64,000 nt of DNA from CAWAVN01 sp963844315 (GTDB lineage: Bacteria > Planctomycetota > Planctomycetia > Planctomycetales > Planctomycetaceae): positions 62,001 to 126,000 of the forward strand of contig CAWJOC010000028.1 of NCBI GenBank assembly GCA_963844315.1. Direction: 5' to 3'. The notes beneath the pieces were generated by a model. That model saw only the letters and a list, made by a program, of their open reading frames with translations. It was not told the origin of the DNA and searched no databases. The stretch's first letter is position 1. Each line of letters begins with the position of its first letter. Shown here in pieces: positions 30,465 to 40,551 of this stretch. The position numbers were made by a program, and so were the translations under genes.

Positions 30465-31529
30465 TTACACCCAGCGGAAGATGCGGAGTGCCACGAGGTA
30501 TGTCACGATGCTCCATCCGATGATGACGGCACATTCGGGTCCGAGTTGGGCCAATCCCGCTCCCTCCAGCATCACTTTGCGGAGTGCGCTAATGAGGGGC
30601 GTCAACGGAAGAAGAGCAATCGCGGGTTGGAGGAATTCCGGAAACCGCTCGGCGGAGAAGAAAATCCCGGAAGCGATCCACATTGGAACCATGATCAGAT
30701 TCATCAAGCCCGACGCGGCTTCCATTGTCTTGGCCCGGCTCGCCACCAAAAGCCCGATTCCCGAAAACTCAACCGCGCCCAGAATGATCAAACCCGTCAA
30801 GAGCAGATAGCTGCCTTGGCAGGTCACATCAAAGACAAAATGAGAAAACACCAACAGAATGGCGATTTCGGGAATCATAAACAGCATTCGGCTGAGCATC
30901 AGCCCCATCAGGAAATGGCTTCTCTTCATGGGGGTCGCCAAAAACCGCTTGAGCAACTTGCGGATCCGCATGTCAACAATGGCGAAACCCACCGCCCAGA
31001 TCCCGCCGCCCATGAGACTCATGCCGATCAAGCCCGGCACGAGAAAATCTATATACCGGCCTCCAAGCTCCTTGTATTCCGAATCCATAGTGGAGATGAC
31101 ATCCTTGCGCCCTGCCGCTCTTTGAAGCACATCATTGACGAGATTTCTCGCCAACATGCTGCCCGGTCGAGTGGGGTCGTATTGGTATTCATAAACGTCC
31201 GTGCCATCTTCAATGTGGGCGAAGACGATCAATTCCGTCTTGCCGGTCCGCAAACGATTGCGGCTAGTTTCCGGCGGATACAACCGGACCTGAAAACGGG
31301 GATCTTTTTCCAGGACCTCTTTCAAAGCCTGGCTGCTTGAGTTCTCTGCCACGTCCACGGCCATGGATTCCACGGACTGGCTTCGGAAAGCCAGCCCCAA
31401 CGCCACGACCATGAGAATCGGGAAGCAGAAGACCCAGAACACGGCTTCGGGTTCTCTCAGAAACTCCCGCAGGCGCGACAAGGTCAATTGCAGAATGGGA
31501 TGCTTGAGCATTGGGTAGGGCCTTGTCAT
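30465..31529 (-). CDS. ABC-2 type transporter permease
   Basis: Intact, 354 residues. One transmembrane helix lies near residues 25-48 (VFWVFCFPILMVVALGLAF), followed by a large extracytoplasmic domain (residues 50-190). Then come five helices (including LMGGGIWAVGFAIVDMRIRK and ILLVFSHFVFDVTC) with the ABC-2 motif FLATPMKRSHFLMGLMLSR. It overlaps the ATPase gene at 31526 by 4 bp. It probably exports a lipid, drug or polysaccharide; the cargo is not evident. Confidence 0.85.
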   Translation of the reverse strand: MTRPYPMLKHPILQLTLSRLREFLREPEAVFWVFCFPILMVVALGLAFRSQSVESMAVDVAENSSSQALKEVLEKDPRFQVRLYPPETSRNRLRTGKTELIVFAHIEDGTDVYEYQYDPTRPGSMLARNLVNDVLQRAAGRKDVISTMDSEYKELGGRYIDFLVPGLIGMSLMGGGIWAVGFAIVDMRIRKLLKRFLATPMKRSHFLMGLMLSRMLFMIPEIAILLVFSHFVFDVTCQGSYLLLTGLIILGAVEFSGIGLLVASRAKTMEAASGLMNLIMVPMWIASGIFFSAERFPEFLQPAIALLPLTPLISALRKVMLEGAGLAQLGPECAVIIGWSIVTYLVALRIFRWV

Positions 31530-32488
31530 GAGGCGAGTTGTGTTGCGGTGGTCTCATCGGCGAGATGGCGACCCGTCAAATGCACGAACACATCTTCCAG
31601 CGTGGCTTGCCGGGTCGTGAGGCTCGCCAAGGGAAGTTTGTGCGTCCGGCAGTAATCAATGATCGCGGGCACGGCGATGTGGACTTGGCCCACGGAGAGT
31701 TGAAACGCGCCCTCTTCCCGCCGGCTCTCCAACACGCTGGGCAAATTCAGCCAATGACTCTCATCGGCCATCGGGCCGGTTGTTTCCAAGGTGAATTCGA
31801 CGACGTGCTGCGTCGCAAGAGTGGCGATGAGGTTTCGCGGTGTATCCAAAGCCAGGATCTTGCCATGATCCAGAATGGCCACGCGGTCGCAGAGCCGTTC
31901 GGCTTCTTCCATGTAATGCGTGGTCAACAAAACTGTGCGGCCCGACTTTTGAAACTGGCTGATGATCTCCCACACCTCCCGGCGAGATTGGGGATCAAGC
32001 CCTGTGGTCGGTTCATCCAGGAACAATAACTCCGGCTGACCGACCAAAGCGGTGGCTAAGGCGACCCGCTGTTTCTGCCCGCCGGAGAGATGCTGCAAGC
32101 GGGAGTTGGCTTTTTCGTTCAAACCGACGGCGGCGACAGCCTCAATTGGCGATATGCCTTCGCGGTAGAAACTGCGAAAGAGGGTCAAGGTCTCCAGAAC
32201 CGTCAGCTTTTCCGACAAGCGGGTTTCTTGTAAGGAAACCGCGATTCGCTCCCGGATTTCCGCCGGGTGAGTCGCCCAGGATCGTCCGAGGATTTCGACG
32301 CGTCCCTCCGTGGGCGGGAGCAGTCCCTCGAAGATTTCGACCGTGGTGGTTTTCCCGGCCCCGTTTGGGCCGAGCATCCCAAAGCATTCCCCTTGCTCGA
32401 CTTCCAAATCAATGCCCCGCACGGCTTCGACGGGTGGTTTGCCTGGATACGTTTTGACTAATTGGCGACATTCAATGGCCAATGGCAT
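31526..32488 (-). CDS. ABC transporter ATP-binding protein
   Basis: Intact, 320 residues, with Walker A GPNGAGKTTT, the Q-loop region SLQETRLSEKLTVLETLTLF, signature LSGGQKQRV, Walker B LLFLDEPTTGLDP and the switch His in LLTTHYMEEAERL. The C-terminal extension (about residues 230-320, DVFVHLTGRHLAD) is typical of DrrA/CcmA-like export ATPases. It overlaps the permease gene by 4 bp, so the pair forms one transporter. Confidence 0.93.
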   Translation of the reverse strand: MPLAIECRQLVKTYPGKPPVEAVRGIDLEVEQGECFGMLGPNGAGKTTTVEIFEGLLPPTEGRVEILGRSWATHPAEIRERIAVSLQETRLSEKLTVLETLTLFRSFYREGISPIEAVAAVGLNEKANSRLQHLSGGQKQRVALATALVGQPELLFLDEPTTGLDPQSRREVWEIISQFQKSGRTVLLTTHYMEEAERLCDRVAILDHGKILALDTPRNLIATLATQHVVEFTLETTGPMADESHWLNLPSVLESRREEGAFQLSVGQVHIAVPAIIDYCRTHKLPLASLTTRQATLEDVFVHLTGRHLADETTATQLAS

Positions 32489-32887
32489 CTCGAATCCTTT
32501 CTCTGGGGATCAAAGTCAAATACCGGGAATCTGCTTCCGCGTTCTCTGCTGAGGCACTGTGTACGATTTTGGTTCGCGAGAAATTCTGACTGAGCCTGCG
32601 AACAGAGATTGGGCATTTTAGTGGGAGAATCTGATCGGTCAACAACCACTCTGACTGGCAGACTATCAACGCATTTCAGTTGTTCCAAAAGAGCCGTGAG
32701 AATGGGTTTGCTCAACTTGAGCCGCGCACGGAGTAAGCGGTTTCGCGTTATCTGAACGTTTGAAAACCGCTTACATCGTGGCGCTCTCACGTTTTTGGAA
32801 TTTCCGCCGATACTCCCTTTGCGCAGGGTTTGCATCAATTTTGGGAAAATTGATCCTCCCATTCCCCGCGCTTCAGGAGTCTCTTGG
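32489..32887. other. Divergent intergenic region
   Basis: This 399-bp region lies between the ABC operon (minus) and the PQQ-propeller gene (plus). I see no tRNA, no strong hairpin and no convincing small gene; it presumably holds two promoters. Confidence 0.4.
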
Positions 32888-34382
32888 ATGTCGACGCGAC
32901 AACAGACAGTCTCATTTTTCCTCCTGGGTTTCACATGCAGTCTGGCGATTTTGATTGCGGCTCAATTGGCCTTAGCCGATTGGAATCAGTGGCGAGGCTC
33001 CACGCGAAATGGAATGGCAACAGAAGACGTGCTCCTGACCGCCTTGCCGGAATCGGGACTGAAACCCCTCTGGCTCAACCAGGAGGATTTCAAATCCGGC
33101 GGCGGATGGTCCAGCCCGATCGTGGTGAATGGGAAGGTCTTTCAATACTCCCATGCCCAAGCCCGCAGGGAAGGCGTCAAGCTGCCTCCCGAAAAGTATC
33201 CCGCACTCTCCGAAGAGCAAAAGCAGAAACTGCCCCAGGAAGAACTGCAAACCTACGAGAAGCAGCGCACCATTGAACAACGCGAGCGGCACACAAAAGA
33301 GTTTCGCTATAACGACCGCATTGTCTGCCTGGATGGGAAGACCGGAGAGCGTCTCTGGCTGCATGAGCGGGACAGCGAACCCACGCAATACCGGCAGTCC
33401 AGTACGCCCGCCATCGCGAATGGTCGGATGTATTACGTGGGGGCCGACCGAAAACTTGTGTGTCTCGAGCTGGGACGATGGATCCGAGAATTGGAGTCAA
33501 CCGATTCCCATCGAAGCGCAGGCGGAAGCAGGATTGCTCCAGCCGATTAACTCCTCGCCTTTGGTGGCGGACGACCGCGTGGTGGTTCTGGCGGAGCGAC
33601 TGATCGCCTTGGATGCGAAGGACGGAACGCTTGTTTGGACGTCCGAGGCCATGCAAAAATCGGCGGTCAACTCCAGCCCGGCGCTTTGGCAATCGAAGCA
33701 AGGGCTTCGCATTATCGGCCATTTGAAGGATGCGGGAACGGTCTGTGTCGATGCCGCCGATGGGCGGGAACTTTGGCGCGTGGAAAGTCATGCGGGCGAT
33801 TCGACCCCGGTGGTTTGGGGCGATGTGCTTTTAACCTACGGCGGCAGCCGAAAGGGTGGACTTCGCCGCTACGACATGACGGACAAATCCGCCGAGTTAA
33901 AATGGACTTCGAATCGATTCGCCGATCAAGGCTCCAGCCCCGTGATTGCGAATGGCCGGGTGTTCGTCCAAGGCGAAAAGAATTTCGCCTGCCTGAATTT
34001 GGAGGATGGCGAGATCCTTTGGCAAACCACGCTCGACCGGAACCAACCGCGATATACCTCTCCTATCGCTGCCGGGAATCTGGTGTTTTACACCTTCGGC
34101 GGCGTGTTGTGCGTGTCCGCCAATGCCGATGATTTCACGCCGGAATTTGATGCCCGCATCAATGCCTTAGGCTTATTGGCTTCGGAAGATTATTTCCGCC
34201 AGGAGTTGAAACTCGATTCGCTCTCGCAGGCCGAGGCGGAACAGCAATGGAACCGCCACGTCGTTTCGCAAGGCCCGCAGGATTGCGTTTCTCCCGCGTT
34301 CTCGGCGGGGCGGTTGTACCTCCGATTGAACCGGGGATTGATCTGTTACGACATGATCGAAAATCGCGAAGAATCCCCCTGA
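32888..34382 (+). CDS. PQQ-like beta-propeller secreted protein (frameshifted)
   Basis: The chosen start (ATG 32888) gives a signal peptide (VSFFLLGFTCSLAILIAAQL) and mature WNQWRGSTRNGMATEDVLLT. The WRGxxRxG motif is typical of planctomycete PQQ-binding-like propellers. Propeller repeats include YNDRIVCLDGKTGERLWL, GTLVWTSEAM, DGRELWRVESHAG and EDGEILWQTTLDRNQP. One frame break lies near 33470. The fold is that of BamB or alcohol dehydrogenase propellers. PQQ-binding residues are not clear, so it may be structural. It is probably periplasmic. Confidence 0.8.
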
Positions 34383-34492
34383 ACCTCAATTGCTGCAAAC
34401 AGCCTCCGCCGACTGGTTCCATTCCTATCGCCCAACCTATGAAACTCAAAACGCCTAACGCGGTTTCGCCGCAACCAAGAAGTTTGAATATG

Positions 34493-34612
34493 TCCCTTCT
34501 CCCTTGGGGAGAAGGTGGCCGAAGGCCGGATGAGGGGGATCGATGTACGGAAGGATGTCCAACTTGAATTCGTCCCCCTCACCCTAACCCTCTCCCCAAG
34601 GGAGAGGGGACA
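34493..34612. repeat. Inverted-repeat element with CCCTCACCC arms
   Basis: Two arms of about 40 bp face each other: GTCCCTTCTCCCTTGGGGAG at 34493-34512 and CTCTCCCCAAGGGAGAGGGG near 34590-34610. The inner parts (GGATGAGGGGGA and TCCCCCTCACCC) also pair. It lies between two plus-strand genes and could form a long hairpin in RNA. The single arm at 11416 belongs to the same family. Confidence 0.7.
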
Positions 34613-34807
34613 AAACCGCTCAAAGAGATGCGCGGACGAAGCGCAGAAGTGACAAACTCAGACTCGAACACAAGCGGCGCACGATCCGATTCGGCGTGCT
34701 GAAAGGCGGGCGTTTCCGAGCCAGAGTTGACTTCGCCCCGATCGGCTGGCAGGATCCCAGGCGACTCTGTTCCTCACCGCCTGATTTTGCACAATTGGAG
34801 AACCTTC

Positions 34808-36404
34808 ATGAGGCTGGCTGCGCTTTGTCATTGCTCCTGGATGTTTATGGCCTTTGCAATTCTTTCCAGTGGAGAGCTTCGCGCACAGGCTGACGCGGTT
34901 GATGCCGACGTGCTTTTGAGGAATGGCACTCTCATCGACGGCACGGGAAAGCCTGGCGTTATAGGGGACGTCGCGATCAAGGGCGACAAGATCATCGCCG
35001 CGGGAAAGTTGACGCCGGGCAAAGTCGCCATGATTTTGGACTGCGAAGGCTTGGTGATTGCCCCAGGCTTTATTGATCTGCACAACCATAGCGATTCGCA
35101 AGTGATCAATCCGCAAGTCTCCGGGCTGGTGAATTTTCTGACCCAAGGCTGCACCACGATTGTCACCGGCAACTGCGGTTCCGGTCCTGTGAACGTGGCG
35201 GAGTATCATAAGAAACTCATGGCGGCCGGCGTGGGAACCAATGTGGCCCATTTATTGCCTCACGGTTCTTTACGAAGCCAGGTGATGGGGACCGCGCTGC
35301 GTCGCTCCGAAGCCTGAAGAATTGGACGAGATGAAATCACTCGCCGAACAAGCGATGGAAGATGGGGCTTGGGGCATGGCGACGGGGTTGATCTATGTGC
35401 CCGGAACCTATTCGGAAACGGAAGAACTCATCGAAATCGCCAAGGTGGTTGCCAAGCACAAAGGCATTTATGCGAGCCACATCCGAAACGAAGGAACCGA
35501 TCTGCTTTCCGCCGTCGAGGAAGCACTTCGCATCGGCAGGGAAGCGGAACTGCCGGTGCATATCTCGCACTTCAAATCTTCCGGGCGGGATGCGTGGGGC
35601 TTGGTGCAACGCGCGGTGAAGCAAGTCGAAGCCGCAAGGCAACAAGGGCAAATCGTCACCGCCGACCAATATCCCTACATCGCTTCCAGCACTTCGCTCG
35701 ATGCGACCATTCTGCCGAGTTGGGCGCTTGCCGGCGGTCGCAAGGAACTTATCAAGCGGTTGGATGATCCAGCAACCTCGTCTCGCATCCGCGAAGCCAC
35801 GGCGAGCAATCTGGAAAGACGCGATGGCGGAACGGCCATCCGCATTGCCCGCTATGAAGCGAGGCAGGATTGGGTCGGAAAAAATCTCGCCGAGATCGCC
35901 CAAGCCGAAAACAAAACGCCCTTGGAAATCGGCCTGGAAATCGCGCGAAACGGCGGCGCGGGCATCGTCAATTTCAGCATGGATGAGGCCGACGTCCGGC
36001 ACGTGATGCAAGTCTCCTGGGTCGCGACAGCGTCCGATGGCCGGGCTTATCTCCCCGGAGCGGACAAGCCCCATCCCCGAAACTACGGAACCTTCACACG
36101 GAAGATCGGGCATTATGCGATCGGCGAAAAGGTCATGACATTGGAAGCCGCCGTCCGCAGCGCCACTTCGCTGCCCGCCGAGATTTTGGGCCTCAAAGAT
36201 CGAGGAGTTTTAGAACCCGGCAAGATCGCCGACGTTGTGGTGTTCGATCCCAAAACCATCAAGGACGCCGCGACCTTCGATGACCCGCATCAGTATTCCG
36301 AGGGCGTCAAGTTCGTGTTCGTCAACGGAGAATTCGCCATCCACAACGGCAGCCCCACGGGTTCCCGTCCCGGCAAAGCGCTAAAGCCTGCTCCAAAGCC
36401 ATAG
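34808..36404 (+). CDS. D-aminoacylase-like amidohydrolase (frameshifted)
   Basis: The start at 34808 encodes a signal peptide (AALCHCSWMFMAFAILSSGE), so the enzyme is exported. The amidohydrolase barrel shows DVLLRNGTLIDGTGKPG, metal motif GFIDLHNHSDSQ, GNCGSGP, then ATGLIYVPGTYSETEEL, ASHIRNEG and HISHFKSSG. The C-terminal beta domain has LKDRGVLEPGKIADVVVFDP. This is the layout of D-aminoacylases and related N-acyl-D-amino-acid deacylases. The frame breaks at 35300-35320, where adding one G to CGTCGCTCC restores RRAPKPEELDEM, a typical segment. The substrate is uncertain. Confidence 0.85.
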
Positions 36405-36505
36405 TCACTTTCAATCCCTTTCCCATTGAAAAAATCCCCGGCCTTTCCGCCTTGCCCTTCCATCCGCTATTGTGAAGGAATCACACATAAATGGGGTAAT
36501 GGCTC

Positions 36506-38479
36506 GTGGGGAATTTGGATGTGGATGCGGTCTTGGGACCCGACGGGCGGATTGCCCGCCGGTTGCCGCATTACGAACTGCGTTCCCAACAGTTAGACAT
36601 GGCCCAGGCGGTTGAGCGGGCGATTGCGAACCGCACGCATTTGCTCGTGGAAGCGGGGACCGGCGTCGGGAAAAGTTTCGCGTATCTGGTCCCTGCAATC
36701 CTGGCGGTGTTGGACAACCAGTCGCGCGATAAGGAAAACCGCAAGCGGCTGGTGATTTCGACCCATACCATCAACCTGCAAGAGCAATTGATCGACACGG
36801 ACATTCCCTTTCTGAACGCCGTTTTGCCGGTGGAGTTCTCGGCGGTCTTGGTCAAAGGGCGGTCGAATTACATCAGCCTTCGCCGGATGAAAGGAGCACA
36901 GGAGAAGGCCATCGCGCTGTTTTCGGAACCTGCCGAAATCCGTCAACTGGACGACATCACTTCCTGGTCCCAGAAAACCACCGATGGCAGCCGGTCGGAT
37001 TTACGGTTTCAACCGCAGCCTCAAGTGTGGAACGAAGTGCAATCGGAGCATGGCAATTGCCTGGGCCGAAAGTGCCCGACCTATAACGAGTGCTTTTACT
37101 ACCAGGCCCGCCGACGGGTTTGGAACGCGGATCTTCTGGTGGTGAATCACGCGCTGTTTTTTTCCGATCTGGCCCTCCGCCGGGAAGGGGCGAGTTTGCT
37201 GCCCGATTACGATGTGGTCGTCCTGGATGAAGCCCACACGTTGGAAGCAGTGGCGGGCGACCATTTGGGACTCTCGGTGACGAGCGGTCAATTGGAGTTC
37301 TTGTTTAATAAACTCTACAACGACCGCGCCAGGCGGGGACTGCTCCTGCATCATCATCTGGCCGAGGGGCAAAGGCTCGTGCAAGAGTTACGGTTTCTTG
37401 AGCGGGACTTGTTCGAGGACGTCCGCGAATGGAAAGAGCGTCACGGGGCGGCGAACGGAAGGTTAAGGACGAAGCCGGAGATCCAGAATGTCGTTTCGCC
37501 GACGCTCCACAACTTGGCCAACGTGATCCGAGTCTATGCCAACAAATTGGAACGCGAAGAGGAAGCGATTGAACTCACCGCTCAGGCCGACCGCTGCCAG
37601 GCGTTGGCGGGCGTGATTGACAATTGGCTTACGCAAAGCCAGAAGCAATCGGTGTATTGGGTGGAGACCAGCGACAGCAATCGGCAGAATATCCGCCTGG
37701 TCTGCGCACCGATTGATTTGGGGCCGATCCTGAGGGAAGAACTTTTCAACCAGGTTCCCACGGCCATTTTGACGAGCGCGACCTTGGCGGTCGGCAAGCA
37801 GAATTTTGAATTCATCCAACAGCGGTTGGGACTTAACGCGGCGGAAACTTTGAAGCTCGGCAGCCCGTTCGATTACAAAACCCAAATGCGTTTGATCCTG
37901 CCCAAGGGCATGCCGGATCCCTCCGCCAATCCTGCCGGTTATGAAACCGAAGTCGTGGAACGCTTAAAGCATTACATCGCCCAAACCGAGGGCAGAGCGT
38001 TTGTGTTATTTACAAGTTACCGCATGCTGCAAAACTGTGCCGCGCGATTGTCCGCTTGGCTCAACCAGGAGAAGTATTCGCTGTATGCCCAAGGCGCGGG
38101 GTTATCGCGGAAACTCCTCCTGGAACGCTTCCGCAAAGACCCGCGCGGCGTCTTATTCGGGGCGGAAAGTTTCTGGCAAGGCGTGGATGTGCCGGGCGAT
38201 GCCCTGCAAAACGTGATCATCACCAAACTGCCCTTTAGCGTCCCGGACCAACCGCTCTTGGAAGCCCGCTTGGAAGCCATAAAGGAGCGCGGAGGGAACC
38301 CGTTCTTTGAATACCAGGTTCCCGAAGCAATCATCAAATTCAAGCAAGGTTTCGGCCGGCTGATCCGTTCAAAACGCGACCGCGGGCAAGTCGTGCTGCT
38401 CGATCCCCGCGTCAAAACCAAACGTTACGGAAAACTCTTCCTGGACAGCCTGCCGGATTGCACGATCGTTAATGGCTGA
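36506..38479 (+). CDS. DinG/XPD-like ATP-dependent helicase
   Basis: Intact, 657 residues, probably starting at the GTG at 36506. Motif I is EAGTGVGKSFAY, motif II is VVVLDEAHTLE and motif VI is QGFGRLIRSKRDRG; ESFWQGVDVPGD is motif V. Between motifs Ia and II lie three cysteines (NCLGRKCPTYNEC) with the spacing C-x4-C-x5-C of DinG iron-sulfur proteins. The first of the four usual Cys is replaced: NYISLRR instead of NYxCLRR. The enzyme is a 5'-3' DNA helicase, probably for repair or replication-transcription conflicts. The iron-sulfur cluster may be reduced or lost. Confidence 0.9.
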   Translation: MGNLDVDAVLGPDGRIARRLPHYELRSQQLDMAQAVERAIANRTHLLVEAGTGVGKSFAYLVPAILAVLDNQSRDKENRKRLVISTHTINLQEQLIDTDIPFLNAVLPVEFSAVLVKGRSNYISLRRMKGAQEKAIALFSEPAEIRQLDDITSWSQKTTDGSRSDLRFQPQPQVWNEVQSEHGNCLGRKCPTYNECFYYQARRRVWNADLLVVNHALFFSDLALRREGASLLPDYDVVVLDEAHTLEAVAGDHLGLSVTSGQLEFLFNKLYNDRARRGLLLHHHLAEGQRLVQELRFLERDLFEDVREWKERHGAANGRLRTKPEIQNVVSPTLHNLANVIRVYANKLEREEEAIELTAQADRCQALAGVIDNWLTQSQKQSVYWVETSDSNRQNIRLVCAPIDLGPILREELFNQVPTAILTSATLAVGKQNFEFIQQRLGLNAAETLKLGSPFDYKTQMRLILPKGMPDPSANPAGYETEVVERLKHYIAQTEGRAFVLFTSYRMLQNCAARLSAWLNQEKYSLYAQGAGLSRKLLLERFRKDPRGVLFGAESFWQGVDVPGDALQNVIITKLPFSVPDQPLLEARLEAIKERGGNPFFEYQVPEAIIKFKQGFGRLIRSKRDRGQVVLLDPRVKTKRYGKLFLDSLPDCTIVNG

Positions 38480-38560
38480 GGGCTATCACGGGTCAAGAGT
38501 CCAGGGACAAGTGCCAGACTAGCATCCTGTTTGAGAGCCCCACGATGACATTGTTTCGAG

Positions 38561-39151
38561 TTACAGACCGTAGAGTTCGCCGTCTTTAATCGCCGTGACT
38601 AAACCTGGAACGAAGATTCTTCGCGAACCTGAGACTTTGGTGAGTGGACAAAGGGCATTCTCGCCGCACGCGGAAATGCAGTGCATCAAACTCAACGCCC
38701 CCTCCCCATCGAAATGGAGTTGGTCATCTTCAAAGAGTTGAATCAAACAAATCGCCGCCTCTTGGTTTTGCAGTTCGCCCAAACGAGTCACAATGGCGGT
38801 CTGCGCAACTCCGTGAGGGGGTTCATAGAGATCGATGGGTGGAACTGGCAGGTTTTGCCTGGCTTCGCACTCGTAGAAGAGATCCCGTAAAACCTTGGCC
38901 GAGTGAAACTGCTTTAATGGTGCAGCAACTTTTCGATACAACGGAACATATCGAATGATCTCTTTCTTCGCCTGGAATTCCAATTCCTCAAGAAACTGAA
39001 GATACCGTTCGCTCGGCGATAGTGATTCTGATTCCAAACGATTCGAGACATTACAATTGATGAGGGCAATATAACCGCTGAATAATACAATCATGGTGAT
39101 GATAAGAATCAGAGTGTGGTGACCTTGCCTGTTCATCGAATCCATGACCAT
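38561..39151 (-). CDS. Membrane-anchored protein of unknown function
   Basis: A 196-residue protein with one transmembrane helix near residues 12-32 (TLILIITMIVLFSGYIALIN). It continues with a charged helical region (ESESLSPSERYLQFLEELEF). Later a HEAT-like element appears (VAQTAIVTRLGELQNQEAAI, CLIQLFEDD), and there are four Cys near the C-terminus (LMHCISACGENALCPLTKV). No family is recognised. It may be a membrane-bound scaffold. Confidence 0.55.
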   Translation of the reverse strand: MVMDSMNRQGHHTLILIITMIVLFSGYIALINCNVSNRLESESLSPSERYLQFLEELEFQAKKEIIRYVPLYRKVAAPLKQFHSAKVLRDLFYECEARQNLPVPPIDLYEPPHGVAQTAIVTRLGELQNQEAAICLIQLFEDDQLHFDGEGALSLMHCISACGENALCPLTKVSGSRRIFVPGLVTAIKDGELYGL

Positions 39152-39331
39152 TAGACCTTTCCTCCGAATACGCCCTCCTCATCCAGACCGAACGATAACC
39201 ACTCTGGGCACAAGAGTCGATTGATCTTTGGGATCACCAAACCCTTCTGGCTCTTGTCCCTCGACCATTGACCCTTCCAGGCGTATCATCGGAGAAAATC
39301 ACAAACGCCTATTCCTTGGGGAGGTCGCGCC

Positions 39332-40535
39332 ATGATTCGGTTGCTGATTTGTTGTTTTCTTTTCGCCAGTAGTGCGGGGTTGGTTCACGCGGAAAACTTT
39401 CCCACGTTTCGGGAGCAGGTGATTGACCCTCACTGCGGAGAGATCTGCTATGCGGTCACGCTCGCCGATGTGGATGGCGACGAGCGGCAGGACATCGTGG
39501 CGGTCACGGAGAACCGGGTGCTGTGGTATCAGGCTCCCGATTGGAAAAAGTGGGTCATCATCGAGGACCAGACGACCAGGGACAACGTTTGCATTGATGC
39601 GCCACGACATCGATGGCGATGGGCAAATTGATTTCGCCTGGGGGCGGGTTGGACCAAAGTAGGGACCATTCAATGGCTCTCGCGGGGCAAGTCGCTCGAT
39701 GACAAATGGAACGTCCACTTCATCGGCGAGGAAGTCTGGACGCACCGCATGCGGTTCGCGGATGTGTTGGGACTTGGAAAACCGCAGCTTGTCATTTCGC
39801 CTTTGAATAAGACCCAAGGCCAAGGGGTCAGGTTGACGGCCTTCGCGATTCCCGACAATCCCCGCACCGAAGCCTGGCCGAGAACGGTTTTGGATGCGGA
39901 ACTCAACAAGATGCACAACCATTGGCATGTGGATTTGGATGGCGACAAAACCATCGACACCATCACCGCCAGCCAGGAAGGGGTGCATTGGATTCGTCGC
40001 AGCGGCGACGAGATTTCGCAAAACGAAAATCGGCGAAGGACTCAAAGGCGCGAAGCCCGATGCCGGCGGCGCGGGGGAAATCAAACTCGGAAAACTCAAA
40101 TCCGGCAAGCGGTTCATCACCACCGTCGAACCCATGCACGGAACGCACCTCGCGGTGTATTTGGAACCCGATGATGGCAAAGTCGATCAGCTATGGACGC
40201 GAGTGGTTCTCGATGAAACGCTGAGTCGCGGTCACGCCCTGTGGACGGCGGATTTGGATGGCGACGGTTCGGAGGAAATCGTCATCGGCCATAGCGACCC
40301 CGGTCCAGGCCCGGTGAAAGGACCGGGAGTTTACGTGTTTGATTCCGAGACCGCCGACGGCACGAAATGGGCAAAGCACATCATCGACAACGGCGGAGTC
40401 GCCACGGAAGATGCGGTCTGTGCGGATCTCACGGGCGATGGCAAAATCGACATCGTCGCAGGCGGACGCGCAACGCATAACATCAAGCTCTACATCAATG
40501 AAGGGGCCAAAGGAGCAGAGGACAAAGGCAACTGA
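39332..40535 (+). CDS. FG-GAP/VCBS repeat secreted protein (frameshifted)
   Basis: The start at 39332 gives a signal peptide (RLLICCFLFASSAGLVHAEN). Repeats of the FG-GAP type follow: DVDGDERQDIVAV, DIDGDGQIDFAWG, DLDGDKTIDTITA, DLDGDGSEEIVIG and DLTGDGKIDIVAGG. Frame breaks lie near 39600 and 40020. The sequence is a single seven-bladed-propeller-type protein of about 400 residues without an ASPIC domain. It is probably secreted and calcium-binding, with an unknown partner. Confidence 0.8.
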
Positions 40536-40551
40536 GTAAAACCTGGAAAGC

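Noticed and set aside
35296..35325. TGA in the D-aminoacylase gene as Sec
   Set aside because: The following sequence is in a different frame; one added G restores the family sequence.
39596..39635. TGA in the FG-GAP gene as Sec
   Set aside because: The repeat motif (HDIDGDGQIDF) is restored only by a frame shift upstream of the stop.
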